Part shown: piece by piece, positions 20,355 through 28,961 of the stretch | Numbering within the stretch: position 1 is the first letter of the stretch | How the letters are laid out: the number at the start of each line of letters is the position of its first letter | Assembly (NCBI RefSeq): GCF_021556485.1 | Contig: NZ_JAKGBW010000001.1 | Coordinates: 248,001-312,000 of the forward strand | Source of the DNA: Oceanobacillus alkalisoli | GTDB taxonomy: Bacteria > Bacillota > Bacilli > Bacillales > Amphibacillaceae | Direction of reading: 5' to 3' | DNA length: 64,000 nt | Program-made: the position numbers and the translations under genes | Notes under the pieces: generated by a model | What the model was told of the DNA's origin: nothing | The model's input: only the letters and a program-made list of their open reading frames with translations | Database searches by the model: none

Positions 20355-20621
20355 ATGGCTAACATTAAATCTGCTATCAAACGTGTACGAACAAATGATA
20401 AAAAACGTTCGTTAAACCTAGCAAAAAAATCTGACATGCGCACTGCCATTAAACTGGTGGAGAAGTATGTTGAAGCAAATGATGTAGAAAATGCTAAAGC
20501 AGCACTTAGTACAACAATCAAGAAAATTGATAAAGTTGTTCAAAAAGGCATTATTCACAAAAATAACGGGGAGCGTCAAAAAACTCGTTTAATCAAAAAA
20601 GTGAGTAATCTAGGTGCATAA
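20355..20621 (+). CDS. rpsT: 30S ribosomal protein S20
   Basis: 88 aa: MANIKSAIKRVRTNDKKRSL and the C-terminal KGIIHKNNGERQKTRLIKKV are diagnostic for S20. It binds 16S rRNA early in small-subunit assembly. GGAGGTG lies 8 bp before the ATG. Monocistronic, with its own promoter and terminator. Confidence 0.97.
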   Translation: MANIKSAIKRVRTNDKKRSLNLAKKSDMRTAIKLVEKYVEANDVENAKAALSTTIKKIDKVVQKGIIHKNNGERQKTRLIKKVSNLGA

Positions 20622-20623
20622 TA

Positions 20624-20655
20624 AAAAACGATCCAATTAGTGGATCGTTTTTTTA
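20624..20655 (+). terminator. rpsT terminator
   Basis: AAAACGATCCA, loop ATTAG, TGGATCGTTTT followed by T-run, starting 3 bp after the rpsT stop codon. Confidence 0.92.
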
Positions 20656-20709
20656 TTTATCCCGGTGTAAACGTCTGTAAAACTTCCACTGATTGAAGTT
20701 TCACTTTAT
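20656..20709 (+). repeat. R2 repeat, internally deleted copy at the holA 3' end
   Basis: 54 bp: the 5' end TTTATCCCGGTGTAA joined to the 3' end GATTGAAGTTTCACTTTAT, lacking the central hairpins. The terminal TTTAT contains the complement of the holA stop codon, so holA ends within the element. Confidence 0.72.
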
Positions 20710-21725
20710 GCCGCCTCTATTAAATCATATAACATTAATTCAAATGCTAATTCTTTTCCCATTTTACCTTGTTTAATCGCCGCATCGGTATCTGCGAGCT
20801 GGATGATGATGCGTTCCAACTTATCAACTGAGAATTGTCGCTCACGGTTTAGAGCAATTTTTACGACATAGGGGTGGACTCCTAGTTGTTTTTGCATCTG
20901 GTACTGGCTATAGCCCTGCTGCTTTAATAGCTTTACCCGCAGGATCGAACGGAATTGGAACGCAATTAAACCGATCATCGCAATCGGCTCTTCCTTCATC
21001 TTTAATAGATCTTTAAAAATCCGAATAGCTTTCTGTAAATCCTTTTCAATTACCGCATCGACTAAGCGTAAAGCCGAACTTGTCGTCGTATGGGAAACGA
21101 GATCTTCGGCAATTTTTTTCGTCACTTCCCCATTCGGTCCGACAAATAGAGCAAGCTTCTGCAGTTCATTTTCTAATTGATGCAGATTGTTGGATAGTTC
21201 AGCCTCCATTATTTCATAGGCTTCATCGTTAATTGTTACGTGTAGTTGCTTGGCGACAGAATTAACCCATTGTCTCAAGTCGTTATCTTTTATTGGATTA
21301 CAAACCGCAACGGTTGCATGCTTTTTCAGCAGTTTACTTATTTTCTTTCTTTCATCAATTTTTTCATATGGAGCTATAATGACGAGCACCGAATAATCAA
21401 CAGGTGCTGATAAGTAACGTTCAAGTGCCAGCAGTTCATGCTCAAAAGCTAGCTTATCAGGCTTCGCTTTTAAGAAGACTGGATTCTCGGCGATAACCAA
21501 TTTTCGGTCACTGAAAAATGGATACGTTTCCGCATCACTTACAGCCGCCTCTATTGGTACTTCTTCTAGATCATAAACAGCTAAACTATCCTCATCATTT
21601 GCTGCGACTTTTTCAATTAATTGCTGTTTCAATTGTTGTAGAAAAAAACTTTCCGAACCATACAAAAAGTAAATTGGTGCGATTTGTTTTTTCTTAATTT
21701 GTTTTAATACATCCATATATGACAT
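20706..21725 (-). CDS. holA: DNA polymerase III subunit delta
   Basis: 339 aa. The N-terminal AAA-like domain starts MSYMDVLKQIKKKQIAPIYF and continues LYGSESFFLQQLKQQL. The clamp-loader collar helices follow, with EPIAMIGLIAFQFRSILRVK and a C-terminus KQGKMGKELAFELMLYDLI. Delta opens the sliding clamp. It is the yqeN position of B. subtilis, beside yqzM and comEC. The stop codon is contributed by an R2 repeat end. Confidence 0.93.
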   Translation of the reverse strand: MSYMDVLKQIKKKQIAPIYFLYGSESFFLQQLKQQLIEKVAANDEDSLAVYDLEEVPIEAAVSDAETYPFFSDRKLVIAENPVFLKAKPDKLAFEHELLALERYLSAPVDYSVLVIIAPYEKIDERKKISKLLKKHATVAVCNPIKDNDLRQWVNSVAKQLHVTINDEAYEIMEAELSNNLHQLENELQKLALFVGPNGEVTKKIAEDLVSHTTTSSALRLVDAVIEKDLQKAIRIFKDLLKMKEEPIAMIGLIAFQFRSILRVKLLKQQGYSQYQMQKQLGVHPYVVKIALNRERQFSVDKLERIIIQLADTDAAIKQGKMGKELAFELMLYDLIEAA

Positions 21726-21822
21726 GCAGAACCACTCCAGTTATGTATGTTGCTAATCTTGATTGTATCATAACAATGAAGCACAATATATCGAAGAACT
21801 AAATTTCCATTATAAAATTATT

Positions 21823-22326
21823 GCTTTCATACAGCGTAAGTGTTTTGCACGTTCTCATGGTTCGCTCTCTAATCGCCGTTCAGTTGCCCAGTGGACGGAT
21901 GCGCATCCTTAGGCACTGCTAGAGCTCCTAGAGCTGAGCACTAAGGGGTCTCGAGACTCGTGCTATTCCCGCAGGAGTCACCGTCCACTGGGCAACTGAA
22001 CTGGTTAGATGGTTATTTTAAATAGAAATTATTCCGCCACGATAAGAAGCATACTTTTTCCAGAACATTAAACAGTGATTCAAATTTGGCCTTTCCTGGT
22101 AGCAGTCCAGACACCTCGAGACTCCTGCGTGAGGCCGGCTAAAAACGGTCACGTCCTGTGACCAACGCCGGCATTAGAACTTCCTGTTCGGAGGTAGGCC
22201 TGGCAAGCCCCCTTCGTGCTCAGCGCGAGGAGGCTTGACGTTCGCTCAGCAGGTGCGAGAGGTGTCTGGACTGCGAACCTCCAGTAGAAAGTTTCTAAGT
22301 TTGGCACACTTACGCTGTATGAAAGC
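21823..22326 (+). repeat. R1 element, copy B, with nested insertion
   Basis: 504 bp with the same 20-bp inverted ends as copy A. The left palindrome has changed sequence in both arms in step. The right palindrome is longer than in copy A because a segment at about 22128-22192 (around CGGTCACGTCCTGTGACC) interrupts it; that segment resembles repeat R5. It fills the holA-yqzM gap. Confidence 0.85.
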
Positions 22327-22493
22327 TTTTGTGGTCGATTTTATTTATAACGGTAGAATTCACCCTATTTCAGTGCTTGATAAGGTTGAATTGCTTTAAT
22401 TATTTAGGCGCAAATATTGATCAACTTTATATTACAAGTGGATTTTTTGTTATATATATCTTATACTAGTGATGGATGATAGGAGGGGTAATG

Positions 22494-22628
22494 ATGAACG
22501 AATTTGAAAATAATCCGCAATCTAAAAACAATGACGTCATCGATTCAGGGTTTGGTTTTGTGTTTTCATTTTTATTCTTTTTCCTAATTTTTGCGATTGG
22601 GGTCGTATTTAACGTTATTGGTAACTAA
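22494..22628 (+). CDS. yqzM: YqzM family small membrane protein
   Basis: 44 aa, too short for most ORF callers: MNEFENNPQSKNNDVIDSGF then a hydrophobic segment FGFVFSFLFFFLIFAIGVV. AGGAGGGG lies 5 bp before the second of two adjacent ATGs (22494). The pattern and location between holA and comEC, on the opposite strand, fit YqzM of B. subtilis, of unknown function. A shared terminator with comEC follows. Confidence 0.85.
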   Translation: MNEFENNPQSKNNDVIDSGFGFVFSFLFFFLIFAIGVVFNVIGN

Positions 22629-22644
22629 ACATAATAGTATTTCA

Positions 22645-22677
22645 AAAAGAGACTGAATAACACCAGTCTCTTTTTTA
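22645..22677. terminator. Bidirectional terminator between yqzM and comEC
   Basis: AAAGAGACTG, short loop, CAGTCTCTTT with A- and T-runs either side. It overlaps the comEC stop codon. Confidence 0.9.
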
Positions 22678-24960
22678 ATTGGGTAAAAAGGTTTCGAACC
22701 ACGCCACGTCCCCTTCGAAAATAAATTGCACTGCCCCGTGCTCGTCTGTTCGAAAAATCCGGATACCAAGCTCTTCCAATGTTTCAATCACTTCTTTTGT
22801 CGGGTGTCCATATGAATTATTTCTTCCGACTGAAATAAAGGCATCTTTACTCTGAAGCGATTGTAAAAATACTGGGGCAGAAGATGTATTGCTGCCGTGA
22901 TGGGCAATTTTTATAATATCTGCTTGAACTTGATAGTTTTTCATCATTTCTAATTCTTCTTCCTTGCTTATGTCCCCTGTAAACAACCAGCTCCGTCCGC
23001 CGATTTTTGTATAAAGTACTAATGAGTTTTCGTTTGCACGTTGTTTATCCTTGACCGGCGAGAGAACTGTAAAAAGCTGCCCGTAAATATCAACGACCTC
23101 TCCAGCTTGTACACGTTGCACGGGAACTTGATTTTCCATAAGCTTTCGCGATAAATCTGCTCGAAACTCATAATAATCACTAACATAAACTTCTTTCACG
23201 ACACCGTCAAAAGCCATAAATTCTAGACTGCCGAAATGATCGAGATCTTCATGGGTAATAAATAATGCATCAATCTCATGAATGCCGCGAGAGCGCATGT
23301 AAGGTTTAATGATTCGTTCATATACGGACGAGGAAGGCTCCATATCTTCAAAGGTGAATTTCGCACCAGCATCAACCATAATAACGCCCTCCCGATATGG
23401 CAATTCAATGATAAAAGCATCCCCCTGACCAATATCCAACATCGTCACAGTTCCTTTCGCAGAATAATAAGGAAGTGCTGCATAGCCAACTAATAAAAGA
23501 GTAAGCAGGGTAAATCCGAGAAAGGCTTTTTTCAATCGTCCCCACTCTATATAAACGAGGCTAATCACGAAACAAGCATAATAACATATGAAAAATGAAA
23601 CAGACAATTCAGATACATAGAGCGGATAATTAAAATGCTGATCTACCCATTCGATAAATAGAAGTGCTTTATGATGGATACCAATAAATAATATATCAAA
23701 CGCATGCAATATAGATTCCGGCAGAAAGGAAAATAATAAAAAGAAAAACATAAACGGGATGACAAAAATAGAAAAGTAAGGGATAATCACAAGGTTCAAT
23801 AGAATCGATAGCGGTTGAAATAGAGAAAAATAATGAAGTTGAATCGGTAGGATAACCATCTGAGAAATAAAACTGATGATCAATACTTGATAGAAGGAAG
23901 AAGAGACACGAGATAACCAATTTCGCGTAAGAATTATCCCAAATGTGACGAGGAAAGAGAATTGAAATCCAATATGATAAATCATAAATCGGTCGAAGAG
24001 GAGCAAAAGTAGAAAGACAATGCTAATAACATCAAGTGGAGAAACAAGTATCTTCATCCTTCGTAAAATAATGAATAGGACAACCATTGCACTCGCACGT
24101 AACACAGATGGTTCACCACCAGCAAGCACTGCATAAAGTGGCAGGAATAATAAAACGACTAGCCCCGCCTTCTCCTTCGTCATTGCTGTTGTTTTGATAA
24201 GTAAAACGTAAATAAGTCCAACAACGATTCCGATGTGAAGACCAGATATAGCGAGTATATGGGATAATCCCCAGTCTTGGAATAGTCGGATGACGGATTG
24301 GTCAAGCAAAGAATCATCACCTAATACAAGTGCATTCACCCAGGCTGCCGTGTAATCACTAATGCTATCCGGAGCCTGTTGTGTTAAAAGCTGGCGCAGA
24401 TAAATAAATCGGTGCAAGAAAGACGCCCCGTCACATTCGATATCAGTTAAGTTATTAACAATGATCTGTTTCGCTATATCTTTCTTTAGCAGAAATTGTC
24501 TGTAATCGAATTCACCGGGATTGCTTGCACCTTCCGGGTATTCCGTTTCACCATGAACGACACAGCTAGCACCATACTTCAATGAAATGGTCTCATGCGG
24601 GTTAGTTTCTAGCTCGTCAGGAAAATAAATGACCATTACTTTATCAGTTGTAATATGATCTTCTACTACAAGTTCTATTTTGTTCTCTTGAATAATGGGT
24701 GCTTGAATAATTTTCCCTTGTAAAATTGATGACTCATTGGAGTATACCTTTGAAGATACTTCTGATTCTATCGGAGGAAAATAATGATAGAAGAAAAGGA
24801 AGGAAATAAGTGATAGTAATAACGGTAATATTTTCAGCCGTTGACTTGCAAATAAATAAGCCAACCAGATAAAAATAACGATAAACAAGTTCCACTCAAG
24901 CAGTACAGAAATCCCAGCGACTAACGCTGATAATGCTACAATATGCCAGTAACCTTTCAT
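22675..24960 (-). CDS. comEC: DNA internalisation channel protein ComEC/Rec2
   Basis: 761 aa. An N-terminal hydrophobic region with DUF4131-type soluble insert precedes the multi-pass competence domain (GLSHILAISGLHIGIVVGLI and many membrane helices to about 490). A C-terminal metallo-beta-lactamase-like domain follows with TMLDIGQGDAFIIELP, ITHEDLDHFGS and IKIAHHGSNTSSA. It carries single-stranded DNA across the membrane, and the C-terminal domain may degrade the other strand. ATG at 24960 after AAGGAGATAG. Operon order is comEA-comEB-comEC. Confidence 0.96.
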   Translation of the reverse strand: MKGYWHIVALSALVAGISVLLEWNLFIVIFIWLAYLFASQRLKILPLLLSLISFLFFYHYFPPIESEVSSKVYSNESSILQGKIIQAPIIQENKIELVVEDHITTDKVMVIYFPDELETNPHETISLKYGASCVVHGETEYPEGASNPGEFDYRQFLLKKDIAKQIIVNNLTDIECDGASFLHRFIYLRQLLTQQAPDSISDYTAAWVNALVLGDDSLLDQSVIRLFQDWGLSHILAISGLHIGIVVGLIYVLLIKTTAMTKEKAGLVVLLFLPLYAVLAGGEPSVLRASAMVVLFIILRRMKILVSPLDVISIVFLLLLLFDRFMIYHIGFQFSFLVTFGIILTRNWLSRVSSSFYQVLIISFISQMVILPIQLHYFSLFQPLSILLNLVIIPYFSIFVIPFMFFFLLFSFLPESILHAFDILFIGIHHKALLFIEWVDQHFNYPLYVSELSVSFFICYYACFVISLVYIEWGRLKKAFLGFTLLTLLLVGYAALPYYSAKGTVTMLDIGQGDAFIIELPYREGVIMVDAGAKFTFEDMEPSSSVYERIIKPYMRSRGIHEIDALFITHEDLDHFGSLEFMAFDGVVKEVYVSDYYEFRADLSRKLMENQVPVQRVQAGEVVDIYGQLFTVLSPVKDKQRANENSLVLYTKIGGRSWLFTGDISKEEELEMMKNYQVQADIIKIAHHGSNTSSAPVFLQSLQSKDAFISVGRNNSYGHPTKEVIETLEELGIRIFRTDEHGAVQFIFEGDVAWFETFLPN

Positions 24961-25051
24961 TTTACTATCTCCTTTTAGAAACAGCCCAAATTCCTTTTCT
25001 GCTTAAGGATTTGGACCGTTCATAATAAAAGGGAAAAACCGTATAGACCTG

Positions 25052-25612
25052 TTAACCTAGAAATAAGCGTTCTACTTCTTTTTTGAACTGGTATACTTCT
25101 TTGTCTTCTTCATTTTCAGCTAATTTTGCATGTATTTTTTCAATGAGTTCTTGTTTTTCTTTGTACTGCGTATCAAACGTAAGATAGTCCAAAGCAACCT
25201 TCACCGTCTTTACACCCGTTTCATTAAATAGTTCAATCGCATATGGATGGTTTCGATAATCCTCTGCGTAATAAACGGTCCGGATACCGCTTTGAATCAA
25301 CTGCTTACAGCATTGCAAGCAAGGAAAATGTGTCACATAAACATCAGCCCCTTCAGTCGGAACACCGAATTTCGCACATTGTAAAAGCGCATTCGCTTCC
25401 GCATGCACGGTTCTTACACAGTGCCCGTCAATGACATAACAACCCTCATCAGCACAGTGCACGCTTCCTGATACACTGCCATTATAACCTCCAGCAATAA
25501 TTCGCTTATCACGTACAATCGTTGCTCCGACCATAAGTCGTTCACATGTACTTCTTAAAGCTAATAAATGGCTTTGCGCCATAAAATATTGATCCCATGA
25601 AATTCTTTCCAA
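25052..25612 (-). CDS. comEB: ComEB, dCMP deaminase family
   Basis: 186 aa from a TTG start at 25612 with GGGGGG 6 bp upstream. Zinc deaminase motifs are HAEANALLQCA (about residue 70) and PCLQCCKQLIQSGI (about 98). The enzyme makes dUMP from dCMP for thymidylate synthesis. In B. subtilis it sits in the comE operon but is not essential for transformation. The protein is well conserved and apparently intact. Confidence 0.94.
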   Translation of the reverse strand: MERISWDQYFMAQSHLLALRSTCERLMVGATIVRDKRIIAGGYNGSVSGSVHCADEGCYVIDGHCVRTVHAEANALLQCAKFGVPTEGADVYVTHFPCLQCCKQLIQSGIRTVYYAEDYRNHPYAIELFNETGVKTVKVALDYLTFDTQYKEKQELIEKIHAKLAENEEDKEVYQFKKEVERLFLG

Positions 25613-25680
25613 TGTTAACCCCCCAAACTATTTCTCTTACTCTAGTTTAACCGTCAACTCCATTTTCCGTCAATCTATCT

Positions 25681-26286
25681 TCATGGAACTTGAATTTGAT
25701 CGATGAAACTATCTAACGTCTTTTCACCGATTCCGGAAATGTCCAAGAGATCCTCTGCACGCTGAAATAAGCCATTTTCTTCTCGGTATTCAATAATCGC
25801 TTGGGCTTTTGCCGGGCCAATCCCATTTAATGATTCAATTTCGTCTTGGGTAGCATAATTAATGCGAACTTTCCCATCGGTCCCTGCATCTGCGGAACTT
25901 GAAGTATTTGCTGCGGCTTCTTCTCCTTGCTTCGATACAATAATCGACATTTCATCATGGACTTTTTGAGCAAGATTAATAAGCTGAATATCTGCTTCTT
26001 CTGTAAAACCTCCAGCGATTTCAATGACATCATTCACACGGGAATCCGCACTTATTTCATAGACACCAGGTTGCTTCACTTCTCCTTTAATATCAACAAT
26101 TACATTTTCAAAAGATGCTTCCTGATCCTCTTCCGGCGCAATCGTTTCCTCCATATTTTCCATTGCCGCATGAAGATTATTGTGATTACTCTCTTCTTTT
26201 ACAGGTTTTCCCGTTATGATAAAAAACAACAGGATAGCTAATCCGATTCCCGCAAGAAATATTATTTTCTTCTTGCCATCTGACAT
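25681..26286 (-). CDS. comEA: DNA receptor ComEA
   Basis: 201 aa. Membrane anchor at residues 6-23 (IIFLAGIGLAILLFFIITG), an acidic linker, a SLBB domain at about 60-115 (VIVDIKGEVKQPGVYEI), and two helix-hairpin-helix motifs at about 140-200 (INYATQDEIESLNGIGPAKA and DISGIGEKTLDSFIDQI). It binds incoming double-stranded DNA at the cell surface. In B. subtilis comER lies divergently just upstream; here the next gene is yqeM and comER is missing. No convincing ComK box pair was seen in the 120 bp upstream. Confidence 0.95.
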   Translation of the reverse strand: MSDGKKKIIFLAGIGLAILLFFIITGKPVKEESNHNNLHAAMENMEETIAPEEDQEASFENVIVDIKGEVKQPGVYEISADSRVNDVIEIAGGFTEEADIQLINLAQKVHDEMSIIVSKQGEEAAANTSSSADAGTDGKVRINYATQDEIESLNGIGPAKAQAIIEYREENGLFQRAEDLLDISGIGEKTLDSFIDQIQVP

Positions 26287-26391
26287 AGTGGGTCACATCC
26301 TTAGAGGGGAAAAATTCAGGTGGAATAATTAGTTTGGGGGACTTACTACATAGGATTCGACATCGATTGATAAATTCCTGCTCATCGAAAA

Positions 26392-26420
26392 GAACCGAGA
26401 TAATTGATTTATCTCGGTCC
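26392..26420 (-). terminator. Terminator after yqeM
   Basis: ACCGAGATAA pairs with TTATCTCGGT, overlapping the yqeM stop codon and followed by TTCTTTT on the minus strand. It separates the yqeG-yqeM group from comEA. Confidence 0.7.
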
Positions 26421-27161
26421 TTTCGTTGCAGAAAAGAAAATTCTCGCTGTATCGTCATCGATATTTTCATCATTTACTTCAAAATCGGCATACACTTTTA
26501 CATTTTCGAAGCCGATTCGCTGTAAAATTTCTTTGTAAAATTTTATAGAAAATGTCCGTTGGTGATGCTCTTCATCAAATCGTTCATATTTTCCATCCTG
26601 CAAATAATAAAAAGTTAAGTCGTGATACATTTCCCCAACTTCTTCACCTGGAATACAAAACCAAATGTAGGATGCTTCATCCGTCACTTCCGCAAATGTT
26701 TCATTTACATAGAAGTCCATAATAAAAGGTAAGTGATGAACATCAAAGAGAAACAAGCCACCACGCTTCAACATATCAAATACATGTTGAAACGTTTGGC
26801 TGATATCCGCTGGTTCCGTTATATAATTGATGACATCACAATAGCTGATTGCTAGATCATAACCCGTTAGCCCTGAAAGCTCCCTGATATCTTGGTGTAA
26901 CCAATCAATCGTAATCATATTTGTGCTTGACTTATGCTCAGCATAAGAGAGCATTTCTGCGGAATAGTCAACGCCAACCATTTCATAGCCTTTCGTTGCA
27001 AGTCGAGTCGTTATTTCTCCTGTCCCACAGCCGAGATCGGCAATCCGCTTCACATCGATGTCAGAAGAACGAATGATTTCTTCTGTAAAATCCACCCATT
27101 TGTCGTATGGTGCATGATTCATTAAATGGTCATATATTTCCGCCATCCGTCCATATGCCAT
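26409..27161 (-). CDS. yqeM: Class I SAM-dependent methyltransferase YqeM
   Basis: 250 aa from the ATG at 27161 (AAGAGGGT 5 bp upstream). The start MAYGRMAEIYDHLMNHAPYD is the family start; the longer frame overlaps rsfS. SAM loop RIADLGCGTGEITTRLA near residue 42, then YEMVGVDYSAEML and LAISYCDVINYI. The substrate is unknown. In Bacillus it sits at the end of the yqeG-yqeM run of ribosome and NAD genes, as here (2-bp gap to rsfS). Confidence 0.88.
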   Translation of the reverse strand: MAYGRMAEIYDHLMNHAPYDKWVDFTEEIIRSSDIDVKRIADLGCGTGEITTRLATKGYEMVGVDYSAEMLSYAEHKSSTNMITIDWLHQDIRELSGLTGYDLAISYCDVINYITEPADISQTFQHVFDMLKRGGLFLFDVHHLPFIMDFYVNETFAEVTDEASYIWFCIPGEEVGEMYHDLTFYYLQDGKYERFDEEHHQRTFSIKFYKEILQRIGFENVKVYADFEVNDENIDDDTARIFFSATKGPR

Positions 27162-27163
27162 TC

Positions 27164-27520
27164 TTAACCCTCTTGTCCAATATGAAGCGGAACCTCCGTG
27201 GCATCTCCCCATAATCGTTCTAAATTATAGTAGCCACGCTCATCTTTATGGAACACATGGCAGACAATATCGCCGAGATCAATCAGTATCCAGCGCGCCT
27301 GCTCAAACCCTTCCATCCGGTTAACTTCAATATTTTGTTCATCCATTGCATCCTTAATCCCCCGTGCAATCGCCTGTACTTGGCGCTCTGTGTTTCCGTG
27401 GCAAATAAGGAAATAATCAGCGACTAATGATACTTGATTCATATCTAGCGCTATAATATTTTCTGCTCGCTTATCATCGCAAGCTTCCGCGACCATCTGC
27501 ACGATTTCTTTCAAATCCAT
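27164..27520 (-). CDS. rsfS: Ribosomal silencing factor RsfS
   Basis: 118 aa: VSLVADYFLICHGNTERQVQ, EGFEQARWILIDLGDIVCHV and FHKDERGYYNLERLWGDA are the RsfS/Iojap signatures. It binds L14 of the 50S subunit and blocks joining with 30S during starvation. The ATG at 27520 lies inside the 3' end of yqeK (47-bp overlap), implying coupled translation. Confidence 0.95.
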   Translation of the reverse strand: MDLKEIVQMVAEACDDKRAENIIALDMNQVSLVADYFLICHGNTERQVQAIARGIKDAMDEQNIEVNRMEGFEQARWILIDLGDIVCHVFHKDERGYYNLERLWGDATEVPLHIGQEG

Positions 27521-28097
27521 TCCATAATCCCTCCGTTTGAATTATTCTCGTTAAATCATTATATGCGTGAAACGAATCCGGGTGGATTGTCACTCTCTTC
27601 TCGATCAGATAATTTAACGTATTTCTTGCTACAAACCAACATGCATAATTTAAATTTTGTTCACTTGCTGCGCGAACTTCCTCAATGCCTGGTATATCTC
27701 TTCCAGGCTCAATATAATCTGCCAGATAAACAATTTTTTCCATGTTCGTCATTCCAGCTCGTCCTGTTGTATGGTGCCGAATGGCTCCGAGAATATCAGG
27801 ATCCTTGATGCTGTACTTCTTTTCCATTACGTGCGACGCAACTGGGCCATGCCACAGCTCCGAGTGGTAAGTTAATAAATCAGCAGTTAAATGATGATGG
27901 ATAATATAAGTTTTCAAATCTTCCACAGGCCAATTTTTAGCGTAATCATGGAGCGCTGCCGCAAGCTTAGCCTTTTCGGTGGATTCCTTAAACCGTTCGG
28001 CTAATGCTTCACTCGTTTCAATCACACGTAACGTATGTTCAAATCTTGAAGTCTTTAATTCGTGTTTAACTAATTCAATTGCTTCCTTTATCTCCAT
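27474..28097 (-). CDS. yqeK: HD-domain hydrolase YqeK (Ap4A hydrolase family)
   Basis: 207 aa from the ATG at 28097 with AGGAGA 8 bp upstream. HD motifs: SRFEHTLRVIETSEAL, AALHDYAKNW, HGPVASHVMEKKYSI and GAIRHHTTGRAGMTNMEKI. Proteins of this family split diadenosine tetraphosphate symmetrically. It is somewhat longer at the C-terminus (residues 190-207) than B. subtilis YqeK, which creates the overlap with rsfS. Its start overlaps the nadD end by 23 bp. Confidence 0.93.
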   Translation of the reverse strand: MEIKEAIELVKHELKTSRFEHTLRVIETSEALAERFKESTEKAKLAAALHDYAKNWPVEDLKTYIIHHHLTADLLTYHSELWHGPVASHVMEKKYSIKDPDILGAIRHHTTGRAGMTNMEKIVYLADYIEPGRDIPGIEEVRAASEQNLNYACWFVARNTLNYLIEKRVTIHPDSFHAYNDLTRIIQTEGLWNGFERNRADGRGSLR

Positions 28098-28653
28098 ATA
28101 ACCGTTCTCCTCTAATATACGCATATACACGCTCTGGTACGAGATAATTCACAGAACGATTATTCTGCAGCCGTTTCCGAATCTCTGTTGAAGAGATATC
28201 AATCAACGGAATATTTACAGTAAATATATCATATTCGGTTTCCAGTTCATAACCGGAACGTTTCACACCAACAAATGGCACAAGTTTAACAAGTTCATCT
28301 ATATCTTGCCATTTCGGGAGGTATTCCACCATATCAGCTCCGATAATAAAATAAAATTCGTGATTCGGATGCAAGGTGGCTAATTCCTTCATCGTATCAA
28401 TGGTGTATGATTTACCCGATCGTTTAATTTCAATTGTATTTATTTTAAAATGCGGATTCGTTTCGATTGCTAGTTCAGTCATCCGAATACGGTCATCTAC
28501 TCCCGTTTTTGCACTATCTTTATGAGGAGGCGTATAGGTTGGAATAAACCATACCTCATCCAATTCAAGTGCTAGCCGCACCTCTTCCGCTATGATTAAA
28601 TGGCCCAAATGCGGTGGATCGAATGTTCCTCCTAGAATACCTATCCTTTTCAT
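28075..28653 (-). CDS. nadD: Nicotinate-nucleotide adenylyltransferase
   Basis: 192 aa from the ATG at 28653; AAAGGATG lies about 9 bp upstream and the longer frame lacks support. Nucleotidyltransferase motif GGTFDPPHLGHLIIAEE at residues 7-24 and the C-terminal IDISSTEIRKRLQN. It adenylates nicotinate mononucleotide to deamido-NAD, the central NAD synthesis step. It lies between yhbY (16-bp gap) and yqeK. Confidence 0.96.
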   Translation of the reverse strand: MKRIGILGGTFDPPHLGHLIIAEEVRLALELDEVWFIPTYTPPHKDSAKTGVDDRIRMTELAIETNPHFKINTIEIKRSGKSYTIDTMKELATLHPNHEFYFIIGADMVEYLPKWQDIDELVKLVPFVGVKRSGYELETEYDIFTVNIPLIDISSTEIRKRLQNNRSVNYLVPERVYAYIRGERLYGDKGSN

Positions 28654-28669
28654 TTTACAATTCATCCTT

Positions 28670-28960
28670 TTAAGGCAGCTTGATTTGTTTATTTTCTGTT
28701 GATTCTTTATAAAGGATAATATTATTGCCAATGATTTGCACGAGTTCTGCATCAGCACCTTGAACTAATTTATCCGCAACTGTTGTTTTGTCCTCAAGAC
28801 AATTTTGCAGTACACTGACCTTAATCAACTCTCTTTTTTCTAAAACGTCTATAATCTGTTCAATCATATTATCATTTACCCCAGTTTTACCAACTTGGAA
28901 AATTGGTTTTAAATGATGGGCTTCCGCGCGTAAAAATCTTTTTTGTTTTCCTGTTAACAT
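28670..28960 (-). CDS. yhbY: Ribosome-associated RNA-binding protein YhbY (YqeI)
   Basis: 96 aa, a single CRM domain: LTGKQKRFLRAEAHHLKPIF, QVGKTGVNDNMIEQI, KRELIKVSVLQN and LVQIIGNNIILYKES. It associates with pre-50S particles. The start is one base after the aroE stop region, giving a tightly packed operon. Confidence 0.93.
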   Translation of the reverse strand: MLTGKQKRFLRAEAHHLKPIFQVGKTGVNDNMIEQIIDVLEKRELIKVSVLQNCLEDKTTVADKLVQGADAELVQIIGNNIILYKESTENKQIKLP

Positions 28961-28961
28961 A

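Noticed and set aside
26287-26408. ComK binding boxes before comEA
   Set aside because: No pair of AAAA-N5-TTTT boxes at the expected spacing could be picked out with confidence.
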